Shown here: positions 23,301-35,300 of the stretch, piece after piece
Numbering within the stretch: position 1 is the first letter of the stretch
Layout: each line of letters opens with the position of its first letter
DNA from: Pleurobrachia bachei
Lineage: Eukaryota; Ctenophora; Tentaculata; Cydippida; Pleurobrachiidae
NCBI GenBank assembly: GCA_000695325.1
Contig: AVPN01000101.1
Location: 59,430-101,752 of the forward strand
Reading direction: 5' to 3'
DNA length: 42,323 nucleotides
The notes under the pieces: model-generated
What the model was told of the DNA's origin: nothing
Database searches by the model: none
Seen by the model: the letters and a program-made list of their open reading frames with translations, nothing else
Made by a program: the position numbers and the translations under genes

Positions 23301-26300
23301 TAGAGAACGGTCTTTCTTATTGCCATAGAGATCCCTGCGGGGGGGGGCTTGTCATACAATATTATATAAGGTTTGTCTACCAACATCAAATACCCGGTAA
23401 ATGGAGGTTTCACTGAATCTATAATTTCAGGGCAAAGGAGGATCCAAGCTGGTGGTAGAGGAATATCAATATGTTCCAATGAGATGGAGTCCAACCCCAT
23501 AAATTACTTGCACGACATGTACTCAACTCTACTTGAACAGGTAACAGATCTTAATCTCAATTACTTAATTACGCGAATAATTCTTATGGTTTAGAGCTCA
23601 GATTTTAAAGCAATTAAACGTGCCTGTAGAAGCGCACCAATATATGACGATAGGAAAAGGTTTAAAGGGAACAGATGTACTACACAGGTGCGGGGCTCGG
23701 TCCAAGTACTTCCTCTAACTATCCCCCTGTCGCATCTCACGTCCCTTGCACTTCGTTTCTCTCTAACTCTAAATGAGGATGACATTTGGTTGAGACCGGA
23801 GCCTTGGGGTACAGCTGTTCTGTAGCTTCTTAGACATTAGTGTGTGTCCTGGTTATATCGAGCGTTACACGGAATACAGTTATAGTCCGTACCTATGATT
23901 GAACATAAGAAAATCCTTGTGCAATATTGCCTTGAGTTGGGCGAATATCTGTGACACACTTGTCGGGTAATTCATTTTGTAATCTTTTAGTGCTGTAAAA
24001 CTCTCATCATGGAGCGAATTTAATGCCTTGATTTCGGCATGGACCTTTAATTTCTCGCTCTATCATTGTCTCATCTCTCGATCCCTGATCATCTTATCCT
24101 GCGTGGTAAATGTCAGATGACTGGTTTATAGGACACAGGTGCTCATACCCCTATTACTAGAGAGGGGGGCAGAGAGAGACAGAGAGAGAGAGAGAGGCAG
24201 AGAGAGAGAAAGAGATGGGAGTTGTTAATCCCGTGTTAATGAGGTGACATATATGTTTAGCTCACCATTCATTGCACTCTACAGCTGCAGGTGTTGGTAC
24301 CTAGGGTCGTTTATGCGAGGGTTTATGTTTGTCAAATGTTTCGACAACAAAGTTGACATGTGTTACTGTAGCCATTTGTTGTCCCTTTGTTCTCTTACTA
24401 CCTCTCTTACTACCTCGACTCAAGTGCTAGGGAATATACTATTCATACAATCCTACATAATTGCCAAAACTTAACAAACCGGAACCTAAATTCGATAAAG
24501 CTAGGGGCACTCAGCTGTAGCCCCTCATTTTATATTTACAATTACATTTTCCATCCCTGCAGCTGGTAGAACTTAGAAGGCACCCGCGGGTACCCGTTAG
24601 AAATACCTTGGTAACGAAGTCACCCCTGTGTTATATTGCATATTATTATTATATTGCTTTTGCGGATGGGTAATTTCATTACCAACGAAATACCATATAC
24701 TTTCTTCATTCCTGGCACTGGCAGGGAATAAATTCTTGTGAATGACTTTCTCGCCATTGATAATAATAGCCCAATTATTGAGACACCATGATTGCTGTTA
24801 AATAAACCACTCCCCCACCATATTATAGCCACTTTACTCCCCACCATTAGCCACGTATAATTATGACGTCATCAGCTGCTGATATCCTGGATTCCATCAC
24901 GGGCACCATCTACCTCTTGGCATGTACCATGGGAACCCTGGGAAACTCCGCCTCCTTCCTCTTCTACTGGTCCCGACCCTTCTCCTCACCCGGCAGAGAT
25001 CTCTCCACAATCCTCTACCTGGCTATCACTCTAACAGACACTCTTATCTGCCTGATATTCCTCCCCTCCGCCATCTCATATCTCTCCCACCGAACCCCTG
25101 GGTACGTGTTTAACTATTGGGTCACGTGTAAGCTGTGGACGTACATGTGGTATTGTTTGGTGAGGCTGTCTATATGGTGGGTTCTCTGTCTAACTGTATC
25201 TCGGACCATGCGGATAATTCACCCGTTCAGACCTGCTGCTGGGAGGGGTTGTGTGAGGAGGGTGGCTCTTGCCAGTGCTGTCTTTCTTACTCTCCTCTGT
25301 TTGCAGTGTGTCACATATCTTGTCAGCCCGACTGTGACATCTACATACTTTAGGGAACGTGTGGGGTGTACCGTGTATTCTAATGATACCCAGACAACTT
25401 CAGTTCTAGTAGATATCATGGAGTGGACGAACATCACTTTCTTTCCAATTCCAGTTCTGGTTGTCATGGTTACGGTTGTTATATCAGTTAGGAAACTTGG
25501 CACGAATCCAATTGTGAAGAACTCCACCAACAGTAGTAACAGTAGGGGAGATACAGCGGGGATTAAGGATAGGGCCTCGGTGACAATCATCTTGTTTGGA
25601 TGTGTGTATCTTGTGTTCAATATACCCTGTATGTTACTATGGGTGGTCCAGAAATGTGACCGGAGTTTGTCTCTCCTATCATTTGATACCAACTACCTGC
25701 TACTCAACTTCATTTGGAGTGGTAGTATTCTATTGAACAGCACTACTAATCCTCTGTTATACCTGTGGAGGGTGAGGAGTTTTAGAGGGTGGGTGGTGGG
25801 TGGATGTAGGAGAAATCAGAGGGTGATGAGGTCGGTTGAGGAGATGGGGAGAACTAGGAGGGGTGATGATTCCCTGAGAATAGGGTCAGGACAATGCTCT
25901 GACAGGGAGATCGAGTAGGGGTGATGATTCCCTGAGAATAGGGTCAGGACAATGCTCTGACAGGGAGATCGAGTAGGGGTGATGATTCCCTGAGAATAGG
26001 GTCAGGACAATGCTCTGACAGGGAGATCGAGTAGGGGTGATGATTCCCTGAGAATAGGGTCAGGACAATGCTCTGACAGGGAGATCGAGTAGGGGTGATG
26101 ATTCCCTGAGAATAGGGTCAGGACAATGCTCTGACATGGAGATAGGGTGATCGATATCGATCGATGGTGATCACAATTATGTACTGTCAAGTAATAGAAA
26201 TTAAATCTTGTGAAATCTGAGTTGTATAATTTTTATTTGTATACCCCAATTCAGCTTCTTCTTTTTCTGTTGAACAATATTCAAACATCACCCGCCAGCG

Positions 26301-29300
26301 TCCTCATACCATATATTTGGTAGTTCGACTACCATGTATGGGCATGCGAACTACTGCATATATGGCCCTCTAACCCCCACACCCCCATTATCAGATGCTG
26401 TCAGTCAACAAATCGGACAGTTACCGAGAAATGAAAGCCCTACGGGATCTGTACACGGTGACCAAACCTAAACCTGTGAGAAGAAGGGTGGCATCTGCGA
26501 CTACAGGGGGATCTAGGAATAACAATCCCGTTAACATTCTCAACGTGTCTAATAACAGGATACCCTGTTTAGAGAGACTAGGTAATTAAACAATTAGTTA
26601 ATTAGTCCAGAGAGGCTTTAGGTAATTATGGCCTATGGCGTCTAAGATCTAACAAACGAACTATAACCCATTTGCCATGCTACACTGTTCGGCACTAAGC
26701 TTACGCTCGCCCTTCGGGCTCGCGTAAGCTCACACCGGGCCGAAGGCCCGGTGTGAGAGCTGACAGACAAGGAATATGTCAATAACCCATAGGAATCTGA
26801 TATAACGGTTTATTATCACAGAATGATGAATTTTACCCCTATTCTCAGCAAAATGTCGACCGATAATGACTCGATTAGGGACATTGACAGAGTTGGATTT
26901 ACATCAGAACCGGCTTAGCAGCATCCCAGGGAACATCGGGGTAAGAATAATCCTTCTCTCTTTTATTAGTTTTCATAAGTTAAACAGTCGGACCCCGATT
27001 TAGTGACATCCTCGGGGGAAAGNNNNNNNNNNNNNNNNNNNNNNNNNNNNNNNNNNNNNNNNNNNNNNNNNNNNNNNNNNNNNNNNNNNNNNNNNNNNNN
27101 NNNNNNNNNNNNNNNNNNNNNNNNNNNNNNNNNNNNNNNNNNNNNNNNNNNNNNNNNNNNNNNNNNNNNNNNNNNNNNNNNNNNNNNNNNNNNNNNNNNN
27201 NNNNNNNNNNNNNNNNNNNNNNNNNNNNNNNNNNNNNNNNNNNNNNNNNNNNNNNNNNNNNNNNNNNNNNNNNNNNNNNNNNNNNNNNNNNNNNNNNNNN
27301 NNNNNNNNNNNNNNNNNNNNNNNNNNNNNNNNNNNNNNNNNNNNNNNNNNNNNNNNNNNNNNNNNNNNNNNNNNNNNNNNNNNNNNNNNNNNNNNNNNNN
27401 NNNNNNNNNNNNNNNNNNNNNNNNNNNNNNNNNNNNNNNNNNNNNNNNNNNNNNNNNNNNNNNNNNNNNNNNNNNNNNNNNNNNNNNNNNNNNNNNNNNN
27501 NNNNNNNNNNNNNNNNNNNNNNNNNNNNNNNNNNNNNNNNNNNNNNNNNNNNNNNNNNNNNNNNNNNNNNNNNNNNNNNNNNNNNNNNNNNNNNNNNNNN
27601 NNNNNNNNNNNNNNNNNNNNNNNNNNNNNNNNNNNNNNNNNNNNNNNNNNNNNNNNNNNNNNNNNNNNNNNNNNNNNNNNNNNNNNNNNNNNNNNNNNNN
27701 NNNNNNNNNNNNNNNNNNNNNNNNNNNNNNNNNNNNNNNNNNNNNNNNNNNNNNNNNNNNNNNNNNNNNNNNNNNNNNNNNNNNNNNNNNNNNNNNNNNN
27801 NNNNNNNNNNNNNNNNNNNNNNNNNNNNNNNNNNNNNNNNNNNNNNNNNNNNNNNNNNAGGATATTTACAATGATTCCTAGCCATGAAATCCATGGCACA
27901 ATTTGGTATAAAAAATTCAATTTTTTTGTAAAAACAGATTTTATTTTCCATTTTATAACTCACAGAGTTTGAACAAAACAAGATTTGTCTAGGAAATGCT
28001 AAGAAAGTGTTTAAAAACTATGAAGTAAATTTTCTTGAAGTTGGGCCCGGGCAGGGAAATACAGCATTGTGGATACATAATGCAAATAATTCTTGTTTAT
28101 GAAGGGAGTTGTGAAAAATATGGACACCAAAATCAACAGCGGCCTCCAGTTAGTGGGGGTACTTGCCAAAATGAAGTGTCCACCTTATCTAATTCGAGGG
28201 TTAATGGGATATTTTCATAATTTCGCGTGTGCGCATGACTTTTTTCGGGCTAGATCAGTTTTAATGATTTATGAGCGACTATAGGCTTTTTAAAGGGATG
28301 CATCTTGTTCGGAATATGCAAGTTTATATAAGAGTTGTGAAGCAACATAGGGCATATCTCCAACGGTTTAGGAGATATGAGTTTTTGAAGTTTTTGAAGT
28401 TTTCCACCCTAAGTTTCTTTTTGAAGTTTTTGAAGTCGACTTCAAAAACTTCAAAAACTTCAGCCGGCCCCCTCCCTGCGCTCTTTCTTAGTTAAACTAA
28501 CCATCTCACCGCTCCAGTAACCATCAACTCTCTCTCTCTCTCTCCTAGTTAATATAACGATCTCTCCTCCTACAACCAGGTGTTTCTGAAGACTGTCAGC
28601 GAACTAAATCTCTCTCACAACCGTCTGACGTCATTCCCTCTTTGTCTGCTGAACATGCCACTGAAAAGCCTGGATCTCTCAAATAACCAGGTATAAATAA
28701 ACTTTAGCAAAGGAAACCTTCATTTTAGCAAATTCAAATTAATTGGAAATTGATTCCAGTTTTCCCAAGTCAGAACCTAGCAACCTCAATTCTCCCTCCA
28801 GATACGCTCAGACTCCCTGATAAGATCCAGTTCAATTGATGGGCCAACTAACTCCCACAACGAACCCTTCTGTCCATCCCTCAACTCCCTCAGACTCAAT
28901 TCCAATGAGCTGAAGAATATTCCACTTTGGATGCTCCGAGCATTCCCCTTTCTGGAGGACCTGAATCTGTCCAAAAACTCTATCCAATACCTACCTGATC
29001 AGCCTCTGGGTAATTATTTACTAATTATGTAGTTACTACATAATTGGTTTTGATTATTATTATTATGTGGTTACTAATTGATGATTGCACAATTTTAAAA
29101 TTCTTCCTGACTTCTTTAACAAACAATAAATAATTTAGAGCCCAACAACTAAACCCTTACCTACTATTCCCTGTTGTTTTGTTTGGGTGGAACAAGGCAA
29201 ATTCCCTGTTGCAGGTTTGGAGACCCTGTCAGATCTGGACCTCTCAGTTAACCAAATCACGAAGATACCGAACTTGTTCTTTAAGGACATGTCCAATCTA

Positions 29301-32300
29301 AAGAGTCTTGATATGAGTGGAAACCAGGTGACGGGTCTCTCTCGTGCTGTAATACAGCCGGTGATCCTGTGGAGTGTGGTATAGACTTGATCACGTGTGT
29401 GTGTGTATGAAGTGAGTGGGTGATGTCTACAGCTGTTCAGTGCATATATTTAATTTAATACAATATCCTTGGTAATCAGGTGGTAGAGATAGGGAGGAAG
29501 TTCAGTGAGCAGTTGCCCAAGTTACAAGTCCTGGAGATGTCTTCTAACCTGTTGGGATCATCTGAGGTTCGTCAGTGATTTTACTGAGATGCGAGATCAA
29601 TATCTGATCCCTTTCTCGCACGCTTCACTCAGTGTGGGCCGAGCTAGGGACCAACTTGCAAAAAAGAAAAATAAGCGCTTACACCTTACCCTACCCCTTC
29701 CTACCTGCAGGTTGAAATATTAAAGCTGCTCCCAGTTCTAACGAGACTGCGTCTATCTAACAACAAGATTAGTGGGATATCCGCAAATCTTTCCACATTT
29801 GCTAGTATATTCTTGGTGGAGGTGGACTTCAGTAAGAACTCTGAACTCTGCCAGCTAGTCATTGGAGATACGGAGAGGTAATCAGTGATGCCAAACTCCA
29901 TATTCGACGCAATTATCACCCTTTACTTTATGTATCTCCCAACGTTTTCCCAATCTACAGATTACCCTTGGAACAACTGTTATTTGTGTCAAGACCCCGT
30001 TTTTATCTCCTATTTCTGATATCTTCTAACGTTCTCCTAATATTTTGTAGATTACCCTTGGAACAACTGAACCTGAGCTCCACCTTTTAGGTTTACAACT
30101 CAGGCCTATAGCCCTTAGACTTCAAAGATGTTTCTATGGATCTGTCCTATACTTCCGTACGATCCCTGCCCCGTGAAATGGGGAAACTATCCAACTTAAC
30201 CAACTTGAACTTAGAGGTAGGAGGAGGGGGATGATGTGGTAATTGGTATGAAAGGCTATCTGATCTACCTCTCTTATCCCCTTACTACCTCCTTCCATCT
30301 CTCTCTCCCTTTACTCCCTCATTCACTCTCTCTATTTATCTCTACCTCTCTCACTCCCTCCTTCCATCTCTCTCATCCTTCCTCTCTCTCCTTCCCTCTA
30401 TTTATCCCCCGAGAGAGAGAGAGAGCCACCCAGGGCCTCCGAGACCTAGACATCTACCTCCTTCCATCTCTCTCATCCTATTTTTCTCCCACCTGCTGGG
30501 CCTTCGAGATCTAGACATCTACCTCTACTCGGGGAAGGAACTCTCTCTCCCTCTCTCTTTCTCTCCCTCCTCCTCTCTCTTACTCCCTTCCTCCTTCTCT
30601 CTCTCATCCTCACTGCCTCTCCCACTCAGGGTTTCTATTTCTCCCCTCTCTCATCTTTCCTCTCCCACCCAGGGTCTCCGAGACCTGGACATCTACCTTT
30701 ACTCGGGGAAGGCACAACACATAGTCCAGTACCTCCGGCAATGTCTCATGAACAGTAAACCTTACTACCGTCTGAAGCTGTTTGTGGTTGGATTGGAGGG
30801 GAGGGGTAAGACGAGTTTAGTGGGAAGTATCATTAAGAAGAGTGATCGGAATCCTAGTAACCTAGCAACCGTTGGGGTCGAGAAACACGACTGGTTTTAT
30901 AAGGGTAAGAAACATGTTGTTAATATTGAGAGGTATCCTTGGTACGGGATGAAAAAGGAAGATAAAATAACTCTCTTAGAATGATCATACCACTGAATTA
31001 TTGGTGACTTAAAGATGAGAGGTCCATTGCCACTCGTAGACTAGACATACACCCTGAAACGCCCTGTCGTTGTCAAGATACAATGTGTGGTCACGAAGGA
31101 ATCCAAACGTGGTATCTACCTTGTCGTTCTCTCACTTCACGTACGTATACAAACCGTGCATGTGACGTCACTGACCAATAATGACGTCATAGTCCTACGT
31201 CAGTGACGCCATTGTGACGTTTATAACTTCTCATAACTGGTGCTGAAACACTTGTTTGTCTCTTCATTATTCCCACATGACCACTGCAATTAACTTGTAT
31301 CCACGACAGAAAGGGTTATCAGAGATAGAGAGGATCAAGCCGTGGCTGTACACCATACAATGCCGATCTCCCAACACAAGTGTCCTAATTGTAGGAACCC
31401 ATGCCGACAAAGCTACCCAAGGTAAAAAGCAACGAAATTACTTTATGCTGAGAAGTTTTCTCTTAATCGTAAAGTTCCGTATCATTATCTAACTCGTCAA
31501 CAAATCTTCTGAAGTATATCAAGGTTCCAGACAAATAACAAACTTTATAATCTCCCTGCCGCAGTGGAGAAAGAGGAGATGAGTGAGGCGTTGTCAGCAC
31601 TGCGTGACCACCAAGACCCAAAACACATGTTCCTTCCCTCCATTGTGGGGGTTCACTTTGTCAACGGGCTACAGCCCAATAGTGCCGCTGTGTCCGAGCT
31701 GAGAATTGCCATAATTAGTGCTGCTGAGAAGACGAAGGCATCCGCAGCTGATCCTACAAATAAGGTGAGGAGAGAATGAGAGTAGTAGAAGAAGAAGAGG
31801 GGTAAGGAGGGGAAATGGGCTTGGATGTCACGCTAATTTAAGTCAAAATACTAAATGGGCTGATTTAGGGAGCAGGAAATGAACACTAATTGTTCTAGTA
31901 CCGCTAATTACTTATTATCCCGCAGTCCCACAAGGTGAAAGTGATGGGTGAGATGGTACCGGCGTGTTTCCTCGAACTTGAGAAATTCCTCACTGAGATC
32001 CAACCTAAACCCTCCAACAAGTACTACCCCTTCCCTGTCCTTCTTCACAGTGAGCTGACTGTACAGATGACTGAGAGTGGCATCGATATTAGGAAAGAGG
32101 ACTTTGAAAATGTAAGATTAAGAAGTGTCTTTTTCACGAACCTGACAATAACCTCTGTTAGAGTTCGCATTTAATATCAGCCATCAGGATACCAAGTAAA
32201 CGATCTTGAACACTTCAACATTCTGCTTGCCTCCCCCAGGCGATAGATCATCTAACAATTCCTCCCCAGGCGATAGACCACCTACCTATCACTCCCCCTG

Positions 32301-35300
32301 GTGATAAATCACCTACCTAACAATTCACCCCTCCCACAGGCGATAGACTTTCTCCATGAGTGCGGTGTTGTCCTTCACTACAACAGTTACTCTCACGGAC
32401 TCAACGAGCTCTACTTCACACAACCAGAGTGGCTGTCGAGAATCTTTGGTCGAGTTATAACCATCCCTGCTGTACACAACATGTGAGCTTCCATGTAGTT
32501 TGGGACCTCGATTTACTGAACACCCCGTCCCCCGAGCCGATTTACTAGGAACCTACATTTATCTTGTTGCTATAAGATGAATCAGTTTAGGTTTTTAGAT
32601 GGTTCCTAATCCCCCGACCCCATTGATTATTTACCATGTTCCTAATGTATATCTCCCTCAGGGTGCGAGATGGGATACTCCGAAAGAAGAATCTACTGTT
32701 AATTGTTGGTAATGACATTCAGGGTCCTGACGCTAATGCACTGATCGAGAAACTGGTTCACGTCATGGAGAGCACGCACAGACACAGACGCACTCTCCCT
32801 CCCTCTCCCCCCCCGAGAGGTGCGAGTGTGAGATAGAGAGATAGAGAGAAGGGGAGAGAACTTGAAAGAGAGATAGAAAGAGAAGGGGGATTGCGTGTTA
32901 TAGTTCAGTATTACTAACAAATACCCTATAGGTTTGGAATCATCCTAACTTTGGACAGTGAGGACATATTGATTCCCTCTCACCTACCCGATACAAAACC
33001 AGCCAACTTGGACTCGAATCTAGGTGAGGAAAACCAAACAAACAAACAAGAACAAACAAGAACAAACAAGTTGTTTGTTTGTTTGTTTGTTTGTTTGTTT
33101 GTTTGTTTGTAACAAATGAAACAAACAAATGAAACAAACAAACAAAGTTCAAATTTACAGAGACACACTGTCTGGAGAGGTTCTATAGAATGCCCTGTAT
33201 CCCGCACGGGTTCTGGTCGAGGCTAATTACCCGCCTCGCCCTCTTCTCGCCAACCAAACGTCTAGAAGGAGAAACTCTGATGTGGAAAACGGGCATCTAC
33301 GCAAACACATCCGCTACTCGAACCCAGGTGATTTTATATTCACTTCGTTTTCCTGTGTTGGCCTGTACCTATGGACTCTAAGATCGACGTCGCGTGCGAC
33401 TGTGCTCGATCTCACATACATGCGAAGCGAGAATAGGTTGCAATGGATCCAATTTTCTGTGTAGATCATGGGAAGCTAACAAACTCGAATTAGGGCGAAC
33501 TTGAAGAATGTTGAAGAATGTGAAACCACCAGCCAATGCCATGTGTAACCATGTGTAACGACAAAGTGTCATGTGTAACCAGGTGTATATTATTTCAGGT
33601 CCGTCTGTACATGCTAGTCGAGGAGGTACCGGAAAACAGGGTCAGAATTGAGACAAGTGCCGGGGGTTCTCAGTTGTTAGGCCGCATAATCCATCATATA
33701 GACACCCTACACAGTCTCACCATGGTCCATTTTGACAAACAAACAAACGAACAAACAAAGTTTGCTCAAACCAAACTAACTCTAAGAAATTTTCAAAAGG
33801 AAGTAAAATATTATTAGAAGGAGGGGAGGGGGAAAGAGATGATGTCCCCTTTCTCTACCCTCCCCTTTCTCCCTCTCCCTACCCCTTTCTCAAAGAAATT
33901 CTCTATTTCTTGATTCACTCAATTCTGACCTACCAGCGAGCTCCACAATATTTAAGGGCAAGCAAGTCGTTCCCATCCTTTGTTCGATATCATGCACATT
34001 GCACCACAGCTCTTGTCCCCTCCCCCTAAATACTGGTCCCTGATTGGCTGATAACCAGTCACCTGACCTAAATAACGGTCTCTCATTGGTAATTGTTTAC
34101 TTGTTTTGGTCGGTTTCTGCAACATCCTTCATTCTTACAGGCTACATATCCTGTAACTGTAGATGGTGGTGAAGTATCCATAACAGTTGCTTCCCCTGAA
34201 ACTACTGGTGACACGAGTTTCGAATGTGTTTTCACATTCTTTGGAAAATACACACAGTCAGTGACTACAATACTGACCATGATTAAATGTAAGTGGGTCA
34301 CTGGGTCGTGATACCAATACAATATGCCAAATTTAGTAGGAGGTTCAACGTGTGTCCTCTCAACACGTAGTATCCTCAACACATAAAAGTCCAGTAATCC
34401 ACCCTGTTTTCTGCGTATCCCTGATATCCCTCCCATTTCCAGATGAGATGTCCCATTCGCCGGAAATTCTTATGACTGGACTGCCCATTACGTTTACCTG
34501 CAAATGCACGGGCACAGAGGCGGGTTGTGGAACACTAGCACTAACGGACACTGTGGATACTGCCCCAGTGTGGACTACTGAGGCATGGAATGATGACACA
34601 AGCAGTATCACAGGAACGGGCACAATCACTTTCTTAGATAGTGACAAAGGGTCAAAGACGTTTTACTGTGGATCGGATACGTCAGATTCAACTGTTGAGT
34701 CAGCACTTGATGTTGTGGGTTAGTTAAATTCTTTCCCGCGGCCCTAAACTCATTTCAGTTCCTCCTCTTTGAAGTTCCTTCTATTAAAACTTTCGATCCA
34801 AAGTTTTCTAAACTGTTAAATACCCTCCTCCAAGGTGTTACACTTGCTGTAGCTGGGTCCCAGTCTGATATCGAGTACATAGCACAAGGACAAGATGTAT
34901 CAGTGGCATGCACGATTGGGCCATTTTCTGCTACTCCGACCGACGGAACAGGTCCGGCGGAGAGTGATATTACCATGGGATCAACTACAGGAGGAGTAGT
35001 AAGGACATACTCAGAGAACAACATTATGTATACTAAAAAGATTGATAGTAGTGCAGCTCAGGATAATCTACAACTCACTTTTGAATTCAATGAAGGAACG
35101 GTGTATGCGGGAAGGACTGTTGATGCAAAGAGTGTGGATGTTATTGGTAATTTTTGGGATAATGTACCTAGAGAGGGTCCACCCTACTATACTGCCAATG
35201 TTTTGGCAAAGATAAATATGGGATGGATTTTGAGGAGCCTATACATACGTACTGTTTCAACCACTGTTGTGTATCATGTACCAACATGTTAGTATGATAC

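Larger units (their letters stand above)
23348..26960 (+). repeat. Segmental duplication, copy B
   Basis: Second copy of the 19229-23260 block. It holds the same three LRRK exons, antisense gene and GPCR. It ends shortly before a CAGTCGGACC element and the assembly gap at 27023. It lacks the ~380 bp insertion of copy A and has two GC-rich hairpins (26700-26757) that copy A lacks. Confidence 0.9.
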
